From Candidatus Thiodiazotropha sp. 'RUGA' (GTDB taxonomy: Bacteria; Pseudomonadota; Gammaproteobacteria; Chromatiales; Chromatiaceae), in the NCBI GenBank assembly GCA_016842065.1, contig JAEPDS010000032.1, forward strand, positions 1 through 44,830: a stretch of 44,830 nucleotides of DNA, read 5' to 3'. Shown here in pieces: positions 25,601 to 33,293 of this stretch. Position numbers and translations under genes: made by a program. The stretch's first letter is position 1, and every line of letters begins with the position of its first letter. The notes under the pieces were generated by a model. The model searched no databases, was not told the origin of the DNA, and worked only from the letters and a program-made list of their open reading frames with translations.

Positions 25601-25811
25601 CCACTTCCCACTGATCCTGGTCACCGGCGCCGGAGCGGCGGCAAGAAACTCGATTGGCCTGGTACTCGTCGGCGGCATGGCGGTGGGCACCCTGTTCACC
25701 CTGTTTGTGCTGCCCTCCATCTACGTGCTGATGGCCAAGGATCACCAGCTGGAAAAGGCCGCCGAGAACGAGACAACAGACGCAGAACTGGCAACACAGA
25801 ATCCCGCTTAG
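22653..25811 (+). CDS. RND multidrug efflux permease (HAE1 type)
   Basis: A 1052-residue proton-driven inner-membrane pump, the usual length for the AcrB/MexB/MexF family. Twelve membrane helices are expected, the first at about 15-33 (PVLAIVVNMLIVIAG). The proton-relay aspartates lie in VGLVVDDAIVVVENIERH near 402-418, and the second half has GLIAKNGILIVEFAN near 935. Two large periplasmic domains separate the helix groups. The start is GTG 22653, preceded by a weak GGGA site. It is coupled to the adaptor gene in one operon. The substrate cannot be read from the sequence; drugs, bile-like compounds or metabolites are all possible in this class. Confidence 0.96.
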   Translation: MAKTKAFTDLFIQRPVLAIVVNMLIVIAGIQAWNSLNIRQYPLSENSTVNISTVYVGANAELVRGFITTPLEQAIASADGIEYIESKSLQGFSMINARLKLNYPPTKALAEITAKVNQVRNDLPTEAQVPAISIQSADSQFASAYLSFASDILSQAEITDYLIRVVQPRLAAVAGVQRAEVLGARTFAMRIWLKPDKMAALHVSPSQVRQALAANNFLAAIGTTKGSLVQVNMTANTDLHSVEEFEQLIIRQSGDSIVRLQDIADVTLGAEDYDTSVRYTGQTAVFMGIFPLPSANTIDVIKLVRVEIDAIAKDLPSGLEVNIGYDASEYIANAITEVTKTLGDTLLIVIAVIFLFLGSIRSALVPTIAIPVSLIGSIFLMQVFGFTLNLLTLLAIVLSVGLVVDDAIVVVENIERHLREGRSKREAALLGARELLGPVIAMTVTLAAVYMPIALQGGLTGALFREFALTLAGTVTISGIVALTLSPMMSAHMLKSAADEEKGFTGWVNHHFDRLRSGYGRLIGRTLQVRPYVYVIWLVVAAAAVPMYMQSPKELAPSEDQSVVFGIINSAANATADQKRFYGAAVEKAFLDVEEADLSFQILFAPSVGAQFDTDGFSGVVVKPWHAPRERTVFEIQQEIQGKLASVPGFQIFATTPPALPGGSNFPIEFLITSTADAKQLLEFAQQIQGKAIESGMFMFPPQIDLKYDQPQAQVVLDRDKIGSLGLDLNQVGLDMAAALGGDYVNRFNIAGRSYKVIPQIERSQRLNPDQLTEIYVTGPEGQLIPLSAVAHIENTTVPRSLNRFQQLNAVKLSGMTNRTLDQGLTVLEEAAAEILPPGYGVDYTGESRQLRQEGNKFLPAFALAIVMIFLALAVQFNSFRDPGIILLGSVPLAMFGALLFTFLKMPNPNLPFWTNGWTTTLNIYAQVGLVTLVGLIAKNGILIVEFANKLQEQGLSKIDAVQEAAMTRLRPILMTTFATVAGHFPLILVTGAGAAARNSIGLVLVGGMAVGTLFTLFVLPSIYVLMAKDHQLEKAAENETTDAELATQNPA

Positions 25812-25899
25812 GTGAGGCCGAAGGGAGCTCTGCGACTGAACGACTGAATCACCGGGCACCACTATCGACTACCCACTTCTGACTCTTTTCAGCGGCAGC

Positions 25900-26289
25900 T
25901 TGCTCGCTTCCACCCTCCTCCCGGGGGGCTCGGAAGCCTTGCTACTCTGGCATCTTCAGCAGTCAAACCACACACCTCAGTCTCTCTGGCTGACAGCCAC
26001 TCTGGGCAACACCCTGGGCGGCCTGAGCAGCTGGTTGATCGGCTGGTGGCTGGCGAAACGCTTTCCGCAGAAGGGTCTGAAGGATCAGCGCCAACGGCAA
26101 GCACTGGAACGAATTGGCCGCTACGGCAGTCCGGCGCTGCTCCTCTCCTGGCTACCCGTGGTGGGCGACCCGCTCTGTCTCGCCGCAGGCTGGGCCGGCG
26201 TCAGACTCAGCCTGGCCACGTTGTTTATCGGAATAGGCAAAGGCATACGCTACGCGGTAGTTATCTGGCTTTCAGGGGCGGCGCTGTAA
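25900..26289 (+). CDS. yqaA: YqaA-family membrane protein (DedA/VTT-like), start uncertain
   Basis: At least 129 residues with three or four membrane segments. It matches E. coli YqaA along its length: LASTLLPGGSEALLL, ATLGNTLGGLSSWLIG, ERIGRYGSPALLLSWLPVVGDPLCLAAGW and a final hydrophobic helix. No function is proven for YqaA. The start is odd: homologous sequence continues upstream of the TTG given here (the codons before it read IDYPLLTLFSGS), yet no ATG or GTG exists between it and the in-frame stop at 25837. CTG 25879 or ATC 25870 are the possible earlier starts, or the start codon was lost. It follows the efflux pump by about 90 bases. Confidence 0.8.
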   Translation: MLASTLLPGGSEALLLWHLQQSNHTPQSLWLTATLGNTLGGLSSWLIGWWLAKRFPQKGLKDQRQRQALERIGRYGSPALLLSWLPVVGDPLCLAAGWAGVRLSLATLFIGIGKGIRYAVVIWLSGAAL

Positions 26290-26359
26290 TCGCTGATTAA
26301 TCTAGATTCTATGCGCTAAGGATAGGGACGCAATAGATGCTTTTCTTTTAAGCGAATGT

Positions 26360-26416
26360 AACGCTTCGCGTCCACCCGCTCCCCAACCCCTCTCCCAAAA
26401 AGGGAGAGGGGCGTTG
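26360..26416. repeat. Dispersed hairpin repeat (same family as the window ends)
   Basis: CCCCTCTCCC (26387-26396) and GGGAGAGGGG (26402-26411) form a perfect ten-pair stem around AAAAA. With its flank (ACGCTTCGCGT on the left) it is an inverted copy of the element at 44581-44635. It sits in the 245-base gap between the YqaA gene and the end of trkH, where it can also act as a two-way transcription barrier. The rest of 26290-26534 shows nothing else. Confidence 0.75.
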
Positions 26417-26534
26417 AGGACCCTGCTTGGGAGTTTGAAGGTTGGCAGGAAAGCAGTATTGGGGGTTTTAAACGGATTACCGTTGCGAATATTCGCAGTG
26501 ATTGGCGTTCCTTCGCGGCAAATATCTCTCTTAT

Positions 26535-27986
26535 CTACTTGCGCCAAAAGGCCGGGGTCAGCAGCACCAGCAGGGTGAAGATTTCCAGACGCCCCAGCAG
26601 CATGGCAAAGCAGAGTATCCATTTTGCCGGGTTGTTGAGGCTATCGTAGTGAGCCCCTACATCGCCCAACCCTGGACCGAGGTTGTTGATACTCGCCGCC
26701 ACCGCCGAAAAGGAGGTCATCAGATCCAGCCCGGTTGAGGCCAGCGCCAGGTACATCACGCCGAAGCTGGCCACATAGAGAGCAAAGAAGCCCCACACCG
26801 CATCGACGATGCGCCAGGGGATGGTCTTGCTGCCGACCCGGATCGGGATCTCCGCGTTGGGATGGATCAGACGGTTGATCTCACGCAGTCCCTGTTTGAC
26901 CAGCAACAGAAAGCGAATCACTTTGATACCCCCACCAGTCGAGCCGGCGCAGCCGCCGATGAAACTGGAGAAGAGCAACAGGATCGAGATAAATCCTGGC
27001 CAGAGGGAGTAGTCGGCAGTGGTGAAGCCGGTCGTGGTGCCAATGGAGACCGCCTGGAATATGCCGCGGGTGATCGATTCGCTCCAGGTACCGTAAACCC
27101 CCATCAGAAAGAGGGAGACAGAGACCAGGATGATGACGATGGTCAGGGTGGTGATATAGCCGCGAAACTCCGAATCCTCGAAGTAGGTTTTCAGTGAGCG
27201 GCGGCGGAAGGCAAGAAAATGCAGCGCAAAGTTGACTCCGGAGAGGAGCATGAAGACCACCGCAATCATCTCGATCAATGTACTGTCGTAGTAGCCGATA
27301 CTCTCATCATGGGTGGAGAAACCGCCAATCGCCACCGTGGAGAAGGCGTGGCCCAGGGCATCGAACGGCTCCATACCGGCCAGCCAGTAGGCCAGCATGC
27401 AGCTCAGGGTCAACCCCAGATAGATAAACCAGAGCGCCTTGGCGGTCTCGGTGATCCTCGGAGTCAGTTTGTTGTCTTTTACCGGCCCCGGGGTCTCGGC
27501 ACGGTAGAGCTGCATACCACCGATACCCAGCATCGGCAGCACGGCGACAGCCAGAACGATGATACCCATGCCACCCAGCCATTGAAGTTGCTGACGGTAG
27601 TAGAGGATCGACATCGGCAGCTCATCGATACCGACGATCACCGTCGCCCCGGTGGTGGTCAGTCCGGACACTGACTCAAACACCGCATTGGTCAAGCTCA
27701 TGTTGAAGCTCTCGGCAAACATGAACGGCAGGGACCCGGTCAAGCCAAGCACCACCCAGAACATTACCACCACGAGAAAGCCATCCCGCACCCTGAGATC
27801 CTGGTGCTTATTGCGCACCGGCGCCCAGAAGGCCACGCCGAGACCCAGGGTTACAATGAAGGCGTCGGTAAAACCGATCAGCGCACCATCATCCACCCAC
27901 ACGGAGATCGCCAGGGGCGGCAACATGGTGAGGCTGAATACCATCAGCAACACACCCAATATTCGCTGTACCACAAACAGATGCAT
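26535..27986 (-). CDS. trkH: Trk potassium uptake channel TrkH
   Basis: A 483-residue integral membrane protein, the potassium-conducting subunit that works with the cytoplasmic gating protein TrkA. It has about ten to twelve hydrophobic segments arranged as four pore repeats. Recognisable pore-loop stretches are VSGLTTTGATVI (first repeat), FSTVAIGGFSTHD (second), SIGTTTGFTTADY (third) and SAVAASINNLGPGLGDVG (fourth), each with the filter glycine. Length agrees with E. coli TrkH (483). It begins 19 bases after trkA on the same strand, so they form an operon. Confidence 0.96.
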   Translation of the reverse strand: MHLFVVQRILGVLLMVFSLTMLPPLAISVWVDDGALIGFTDAFIVTLGLGVAFWAPVRNKHQDLRVRDGFLVVVMFWVVLGLTGSLPFMFAESFNMSLTNAVFESVSGLTTTGATVIVGIDELPMSILYYRQQLQWLGGMGIIVLAVAVLPMLGIGGMQLYRAETPGPVKDNKLTPRITETAKALWFIYLGLTLSCMLAYWLAGMEPFDALGHAFSTVAIGGFSTHDESIGYYDSTLIEMIAVVFMLLSGVNFALHFLAFRRRSLKTYFEDSEFRGYITTLTIVIILVSVSLFLMGVYGTWSESITRGIFQAVSIGTTTGFTTADYSLWPGFISILLLFSSFIGGCAGSTGGGIKVIRFLLLVKQGLREINRLIHPNAEIPIRVGSKTIPWRIVDAVWGFFALYVASFGVMYLALASTGLDLMTSFSAVAASINNLGPGLGDVGAHYDSLNNPAKWILCFAMLLGRLEIFTLLVLLTPAFWRK

Positions 27987-28005
27987 CTTTCAGACAGGCC
28001 CTAGG

Positions 28006-29379
28006 TTAAAGAAAGGTCACCCCGACCTGGAACAGTTTTTCCACTTCACGGATCTTGCGTTTGTCCACCAGGAACAGGATCACGTGATCACCACTCTCGA
28101 TCATCGTGTCATGATGGGCAATCAAGACGTCCTCACCTCTCACCACTGCACCAATGGTCGTACCCTTGGGCAACTTGATCTCCTCAATAACCCGACCAAC
28201 CACCTTGGATGAGCTGCGATCCCCGTGGGCAACCGCCTCGATCGCTTCGGCCGCACCACGTCTCAACGAGTGAACCTGGGCCACATCACCCCGCCGTACA
28301 TGGGTCAGCAAGGTTCCAATGGTGGCCTGCTGGGGAGAGATCGCAATATCGATGGTTCCACTCTGCACCAGGTCCACATAGGAGGGGCGGTTGATCAGCG
28401 CCATCACCCGTGCCGCACCAAGACGTTTGGCGAGCATCGCCGAGAGTATGTTGGCTTCATCATCATTGGTGACGGCACAGAACACATCCGTATTCTCGAT
28501 GTTCTCCTCCAGCAGCAGGTCTTCATCCGCCGCATCCCCATGCAGCACAATGGTCATGTCGAGACGTTCGGCGATCTCCCGTGCCCGATGCTGATTGCTT
28601 TCGATCAGTTTGATGCGGTATTTCTGCTCCAGGGAGGAGGCCAAGCGTCGGCCGATATTGCCACCACCGGCCAGGATCAGTCGCTTATAAGGCTTCTCCA
28701 GTTTCTGCAGCTCGCTCATCACCGAGCGGATATTTTCCGCTGCGGCAATGAAGAAGACCTCATCCTCCGCCTTGATCTCTGTATCCCCCTGGGGCTGGAT
28801 CACCTCACCCTCCCGATAGATGGCGGCCACTCTGGCGTCCACATTGGGCATATGGTGATAGAGGGTGGAGAGCTCATTGCCAACCAAAGGGCCTCCGTAG
28901 TAGGCCTTGATGCCCACCAGACGCACCCGCCCATCGGCGAAATCGAGTACCTGCAGTGCACCGGGGTACTCGATCAGCTTGAGGATGTAGTCGGTTACCA
29001 GCTGCTCAGGACTGATCAACACATCGACTGGAAATGCCGGCTTCTCGAACAGATTCGGGTAGTCGAGATAGCCTTGGGCGCGCACCCTGGCGATCTTGGT
29101 GGGGGTGTGAAACACCGTATAGGCTACTTGGCAGGCCACCATATTGGTCTCATCACTGTTGGTCACCGCCAGGATCATATCCGCATCTTCCGCACCGGCC
29201 CGGCGCAACACATCCGGGTGACCGGCATGTCCCCGGACAGTACCCAGATCGAGGCGGTTTTGCAGTTCAGTCAGCAGGTCCAGGTTCTGGTCAACCACCG
29301 TGATGTCATTGGCTTCGCTGACCAATGCATTGGCAACCGAGCGTCCAACCTGACCGGCACCGAGAATAATTATTTTCAT
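28006..29379 (-). CDS. trkA: Trk system gating protein TrkA
   Basis: A 457-residue cytoplasmic peripheral protein with two tandem RCK units, each an NAD(H)-binding Rossmann domain plus a TrkA-C domain. The first nucleotide motif is [16 protein letters not shown] at the N-terminus; the second is [15 protein letters not shown] near residue 233. I start the gene at ATG 29379, which gives the family's standard N-terminus and length (E. coli TrkA is 458); the frame extends 94 codons further but that part is not TrkA-like. The ribosome site is weak (GATGAAAC). It is first in the trkA-trkH operon and divergent from the PhoX-like gene. Confidence 0.96.
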   Translation of the reverse strand: MKIIILGAGQVGRSVANALVSEANDITVVDQNLDLLTELQNRLDLGTVRGHAGHPDVLRRAGAEDADMILAVTNSDETNMVACQVAYTVFHTPTKIARVRAQGYLDYPNLFEKPAFPVDVLISPEQLVTDYILKLIEYPGALQVLDFADGRVRLVGIKAYYGGPLVGNELSTLYHHMPNVDARVAAIYREGEVIQPQGDTEIKAEDEVFFIAAAENIRSVMSELQKLEKPYKRLILAGGGNIGRRLASSLEQKYRIKLIESNQHRAREIAERLDMTIVLHGDAADEDLLLEENIENTDVFCAVTNDDEANILSAMLAKRLGAARVMALINRPSYVDLVQSGTIDIAISPQQATIGTLLTHVRRGDVAQVHSLRRGAAEAIEAVAHGDRSSSKVVGRVIEEIKLPKGTTIGAVVRGEDVLIAHHDTMIESGDHVILFLVDKRKIREVEKLFQVGVTFL

Positions 29380-29614
29380 TGTTTCATCGGGTGTTGTTGA
29401 TAAAAGCCCGCAAGTTATCGAGTACTTATTTGTCTGGCAACCTTGGTCGACTGGACGGATTGACCGCAAACCCCAATCGACTGGTGTCAGCCAGAGACAT
29501 TTGAATGAAATATAGCATTCATAAAAGGGACACCAATATGACACTGTTTCGCAATGCCTGCTACCTAGAATGCTGGCGGCTTTAAGTATTACGCCTAAAT
29601 GGGGAGCATATTCT

Positions 29615-31453
29615 ATGTTGCAAAAGAAATCATTTCGTCTGTTAACACTGCCGACATCCATCGCGGTAGCGTTATTGAGTACATCTCTGCTGCTTACCGG
29701 TTGTGACGGTGACGACGGGGATGACGGTGTCGATGGTCAAAACGGTGTTGATGGTACCAGCGGTACAGATGGTGCTGACGGCATCACCAATTATGTCCCC
29801 ATTGGCCTGAAGCGTCTGGCGACCGCACCTCTGGATGCGGAGTTCACCGGCCTCTATCTGAACAGTGACAATACCCTGTTCCTGAACGTTCAGCATCCCA
29901 GCAGCAGCAACACCACCACCGATACGGCGGGCAAGGTTTTCGACAAAGGCACCGTAGGTGTCATCGTCGGTCAGGATTTCTCTGCGCTGCCAGAGAACTT
30001 CGGCGCACTCGACCTGCCGGTCAGCACGGCCCAGAAAGAGGTGGTCATGAGCGCAGTCGGTTCTTATCAGGTACTCGCACAACAGGGCGACAGTCTGGAT
30101 GATGGCCTGGCAATGGGCGACATCATGACCGCCGATGGGACCACCCAGATCAAGAGTTCCAACGATCCTGACTTCAACGGCGTTGTCTCTGACGGTAACG
30201 GCGGCTTCTACGTCTACACCAACTGGGAAGATCGTCCCGGCAGCATGAGCCGAATCCAGGTGAGCGGCCTGACCGACAGCGGTTATGGCAACATCACCCA
30301 GGAAGGCATGATCGACTTCTCCGGGGTCGGCGGTACCTGGGTCAACTGTTTCGGTACCGTGAGCCCCTGGAACACCCCGATGTCTGCCGAAGAGCTCTAC
30401 TTTGATGACACCTCGGACTGGTTCAATCCTGACTACGAGTACTTCAGCAATCCACAATCTCTGGCCACCTATCTGGGTTATCCCACGGATGGTAGCGCTG
30501 ACTGGCCGAACCCATACCGTTACGGCTACATCGTCGAGATCGGCAACGCTGCCGATGCTGCGGTTGCCAATGTGACTGTGAACAAGCTGGAGACCATGGG
30601 CCGCTTCTCTCACGAGAACTCGGTTGTCATGCCCGATGATCGAACGGTCTTCCTCAGCGACGACGGTACCGGCGTCGTATTCTTCAAGTTCGTCGCCGAT
30701 GTGGCGGGCGACATGAGCGCAGGCACCCTGTATGCCGCACAGATCACTCAGGCGGCCGGTGTGGATGATCCTGCCGAAGCGGCACTGGGCATCGAGTGGG
30801 TCGAACTGGCCAGCATGGGTGAAGCGGACATCGAAGCGGCCATCGCCTCCTTCGACGGCACTTTCGCCGATGGCAACTACATCACCGACGAGCAGGTCTG
30901 TGACTGGGCCGAGTCCAAATCGGCTGCGGATCTGAGCTGTGACGAGGACGTCACCATCGACGCCAACCCCTTCAGCGACGACCGTGTTGCCTACCTGGAG
31001 AGCCGTAAAGCGGCCGTAGCCCTGGGTGCCACCGGTGAGTTCCGCAAGATGGAAGGCGTCAACATCAACTACAACCTGGCCTCGAACTGGTGGAACGGCG
31101 GCGCCGCCGACGGTGACCAGGCCTACATGTACATGGCCATGTCCAGCTTCGACAAAACCATGAGCGACGACGAAGGCGCGATCCAGCTGAATGGCGACAA
31201 CGGCAAGTGTGGTGTTGTCTACCGCATGAAGCTGATGCGCAACGCCGCTGGTGAGGTCGATGTGATGACCATGGTACCGGCGATTGTTGGTGGTCCTTAC
31301 TACGCGGACCGCTCGGTCAACGAGTGTAACGTCAACAACATCTCCAACCCGGACAACCTGCTGATCATGGACGATGGTCGGGTACTGATCGGTGAGGATA
31401 CCGGCAACCACGAGAACAACGTGGTCTGGGTATTCGATGATCCAGCAATCTGA
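29615..31453 (+). CDS. PhoX-family (DUF839) lipoprotein with collagen-like linker
   Basis: A 612-residue surface or periplasmic protein of the PhoX alkaline phosphatase family, a beta-propeller. The signal ends in a lipobox LLTGC (Cys30), so it is probably a lipoprotein; well-studied PhoX enzymes use Tat instead. Right after the cysteine come about eight Gly-x-y-type triplets rich in Asp (31-56), then the family domain. Conserved stretches include [11 protein letters not shown] near residue 328, and [20 protein letters not shown] near 583-602 followed by NHENNVVW. Phosphatase activity with Fe/Ca is known for PhoX, but is not certain for this branch. ATG 29615 has GGGGAG upstream; a strong terminator follows. 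Confidence 0.85.
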   Translation: MLQKKSFRLLTLPTSIAVALLSTSLLLTGCDGDDGDDGVDGQNGVDGTSGTDGADGITNYVPIGLKRLATAPLDAEFTGLYLNSDNTLFLNVQHPSSSNTTTDTAGKVFDKGTVGVIVGQDFSALPENFGALDLPVSTAQKEVVMSAVGSYQVLAQQGDSLDDGLAMGDIMTADGTTQIKSSNDPDFNGVVSDGNGGFYVYTNWEDRPGSMSRIQVSGLTDSGYGNITQEGMIDFSGVGGTWVNCFGTVSPWNTPMSAEELYFDDTSDWFNPDYEYFSNPQSLATYLGYPTDGSADWPNPYRYGYIVEIGNAADAAVANVTVNKLETMGRFSHENSVVMPDDRTVFLSDDGTGVVFFKFVADVAGDMSAGTLYAAQITQAAGVDDPAEAALGIEWVELASMGEADIEAAIASFDGTFADGNYITDEQVCDWAESKSAADLSCDEDVTIDANPFSDDRVAYLESRKAAVALGATGEFRKMEGVNINYNLASNWWNGGAADGDQAYMYMAMSSFDKTMSDDEGAIQLNGDNGKCGVVYRMKLMRNAAGEVDVMTMVPAIVGGPYYADRSVNECNVNNISNPDNLLIMDDGRVLIGEDTGNHENNVVWVFDDPAI

Positions 31454-31487
31454 TCATCTGAGGTAGATTGCACAACCAAGGAAGTTG

Positions 31488-31514
31488 GGGGGTGGCTGAT
31501 GCCACCCCCTTTTT
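31488..31514 (+). terminator. Strong intrinsic terminator after the PhoX-like gene
   Basis: GGGGGTGGC (31488-31496) pairs perfectly with GCCACCCCC (31501-31509) around TGAT, followed by TTTTT (31510-31514). It lies between the PhoX-like gene and the dihaem lipoprotein gene, so the second gene gets only read-through or its own transcription; its start is 19 bases after the T-run. Confidence 0.88.
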
Positions 31515-31532
31515 GCGTTTAGGAGATTACCA

Positions 31533-33185
31533 ATGAAAGCGGTTTTTTCAATAATTCCTATCCTGGTGATGGTATCCCTCAGCGGATGCGGTGGCTCAAA
31601 CAGTAACTCTGACAATCAGAGTGGCAACCAGAACCCATCGCTGAGCTTTCCGTCCGACTATGCGAAATCCCCCGCCGGCACATTGCGCCCGGAGGAGACC
31701 GGCCTGGTCTACAATCAGGAGGCGATCGTCCCTCCCCAGTGCTACACCAGGCATGAAGCGATCCACAACCCCTGCATGACCTGTCACCAGTCCTATTCTT
31801 TTGGCAGCAGGCCCAACTCTATGGATGATGCCGCACTTCAGGCGGAGTACTCATTCTCTGAGATCGGCGTTGCCAACCACTGGCAGAATCTGTTCGAAGA
31901 CCGCTCGGAAGCGGTTGCTCAGATCAGCGACCAGGAGGTCATCGACTATATCTACACCGACAACTACACCACGTTGATCGAACAGCTGCAGAGCGAACCC
32001 TGGGACGGTCCGGTACCAGCCATTCAGAACCTCCACCTGGGTGCCGGCGCTTTCGATCAGCAGGGATTCGCCCTCGACGGCAGCCACTGGGTGGCCTTCA
32101 ACTACAAACCTCTGCCCAGCACATTCTGGCCAACCAACGGCTCCACCGATGATGTGATGATCCGGCTACCCGCCGAGTTCCGTGAACAGCGCTGTAACGG
32201 CAGCGGTTACTCCAGGGATACCTACATCGCCAATCTGGCCATTGTGGAAGCGGCGATACAGGATCTGCAGCAGATCTCCCTGCCGCCGGTAGATGAAAAC
32301 AGCTTTTGTGCCGACCTCAATGGTGACGGCCAGCTGGGGGTTATCGAAGCGATTCAGCGACCCGACTTCTATGTGGGCAATGCCTCGACAGTCAGCGTCA
32401 CCCCGATGCTCTACCCGGAGCAGACCGAGTTTCTGCATACGGTGCGCTATGTGGGCCTGGCTGAGGATATGTCGATCACCATCCCGGCGCGCATGAAAGA
32501 GGTGCGCTATATGCGCAAGCATAGCTTCTACCCGGCACCGGCCCTGCTCTCTCAGTACGGCAATGAGAAACAGGAGAAGCTCGACGGCAATCTGCCCAAC
32601 TTCGTCTCTCGTGGCGACAGCGGCCTGGACAACGGTTTCGGCTGGCAGGTGTTGGGCTTTATCGAAGCGGCCGACGGCCATCTGCGCAAACAGAGTGAGG
32701 AGGAGACCCTGTTCTGCATGGGATGTCACACCAGCATCGGCAGCACCATCGACCAGACCTTCGCCTTCCCTCGCAAGGTGACTGGCGCAGCAGGCTGGGG
32801 ATACATCGATCTTCAGGGTATGCAGGATGCGCCGAATGTGGGCGGTACCGAAGGGGAGATCCTCAACTATCTGAAGATCGCTGGTGGTGGCAATGAGTTT
32901 CGGGAGAACCAGGAGATCATTGAAAAGTGGTTCAATGAGGATGGCAGTGTCAATGAGGAGAAGGTCTCAGCGGCCGATGTCCATGAGCTGATCACGCCCA
33001 GTGCGGCACGTGCTCTGACCCTCAACAAGGCCTACATGGTGATTGTGAAGGATCAGGATTTCATTCACGGCCGTGACGCCAGTGTCACACCAGCGGTGAA
33101 TGTCTATCGTGAGGTGGATCCTGAAACCGCCCCGGTGCTGCCGGAAGATCGTCAGTACAGCTGGGATATGCGCCTGGCCTGGTAG
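31533..33185 (+). CDS. Dihaem c-type lipoprotein with EF-hand-like loop
   Basis: A 550-residue exported protein I cannot assign to a named family. It has a lipobox SLSGC (Cys19), so it should be lipid-anchored. Two haem c sites are present, CMTCH at 81-85 and CMGCH at 395-399, about 310 residues apart. Between them a 12-residue loop DLNGDGQLGVIE (261-272) has the Ca ligands of an EF-hand or dockerin repeat. Other residues give no known catalytic motif. It follows the PhoX-like lipoprotein in the same direction, separated by a terminator; AGGAGATTACC serves as ribosome site. An electron-transfer or redox-enzyme role outside the inner membrane is the reasonable inference. Confidence 0.85.
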   Translation: MKAVFSIIPILVMVSLSGCGGSNSNSDNQSGNQNPSLSFPSDYAKSPAGTLRPEETGLVYNQEAIVPPQCYTRHEAIHNPCMTCHQSYSFGSRPNSMDDAALQAEYSFSEIGVANHWQNLFEDRSEAVAQISDQEVIDYIYTDNYTTLIEQLQSEPWDGPVPAIQNLHLGAGAFDQQGFALDGSHWVAFNYKPLPSTFWPTNGSTDDVMIRLPAEFREQRCNGSGYSRDTYIANLAIVEAAIQDLQQISLPPVDENSFCADLNGDGQLGVIEAIQRPDFYVGNASTVSVTPMLYPEQTEFLHTVRYVGLAEDMSITIPARMKEVRYMRKHSFYPAPALLSQYGNEKQEKLDGNLPNFVSRGDSGLDNGFGWQVLGFIEAADGHLRKQSEEETLFCMGCHTSIGSTIDQTFAFPRKVTGAAGWGYIDLQGMQDAPNVGGTEGEILNYLKIAGGGNEFRENQEIIEKWFNEDGSVNEEKVSAADVHELITPSAARALTLNKAYMVIVKDQDFIHGRDASVTPAVNVYREVDPETAPVLPEDRQYSWDMRLAW

Positions 33186-33204
33186 CTGTCGCCACGTCAC
33201 CTTC

Positions 33205-33231
33205 GTGGGGTGCGGCTCAGCCGCATCCCGC
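33205..33231. terminator. Hairpin between convergent genes
   Basis: TGCGGC-TCA-GCCGCA (33211-33225), extended outward by six further pairs including two G-T pairs (33205-33210 with 33226-33231), forms a 12-pair stem. It lies between the stops of the dihaem lipoprotein gene and the convergent flavoprotein gene. There is no T-run, so it may be a factor-assisted terminator for both. Confidence 0.5.
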
Positions 33232-33293
33232 ACCGGCACAAACCGATGAGATTATGCAGAAGTTAAAAAAGCCTTCCCTGGCAAGATGACGCA

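Noticed and set aside
24504-25862. 452-codon open frame on the minus strand
   Set aside because: Antisense to the RND permease; full of His/Gln/Asp in a pattern seen in reverse frames of membrane proteins.
28225-29400. 391-codon open frame on the plus strand
   Set aside because: Antisense to trkA, which is complete and of standard length.
29380-29661. 94-codon N-terminal extension of TrkA
   Set aside because: The extension is not like TrkA and crosses the divergent promoter region; ATG 29379 gives the normal length.
29672-31411. 579-codon open frame on the minus strand
   Set aside because: It is the shadow of the PhoX-family gene, whose lipobox, ribosome site and family motifs are on the plus strand.
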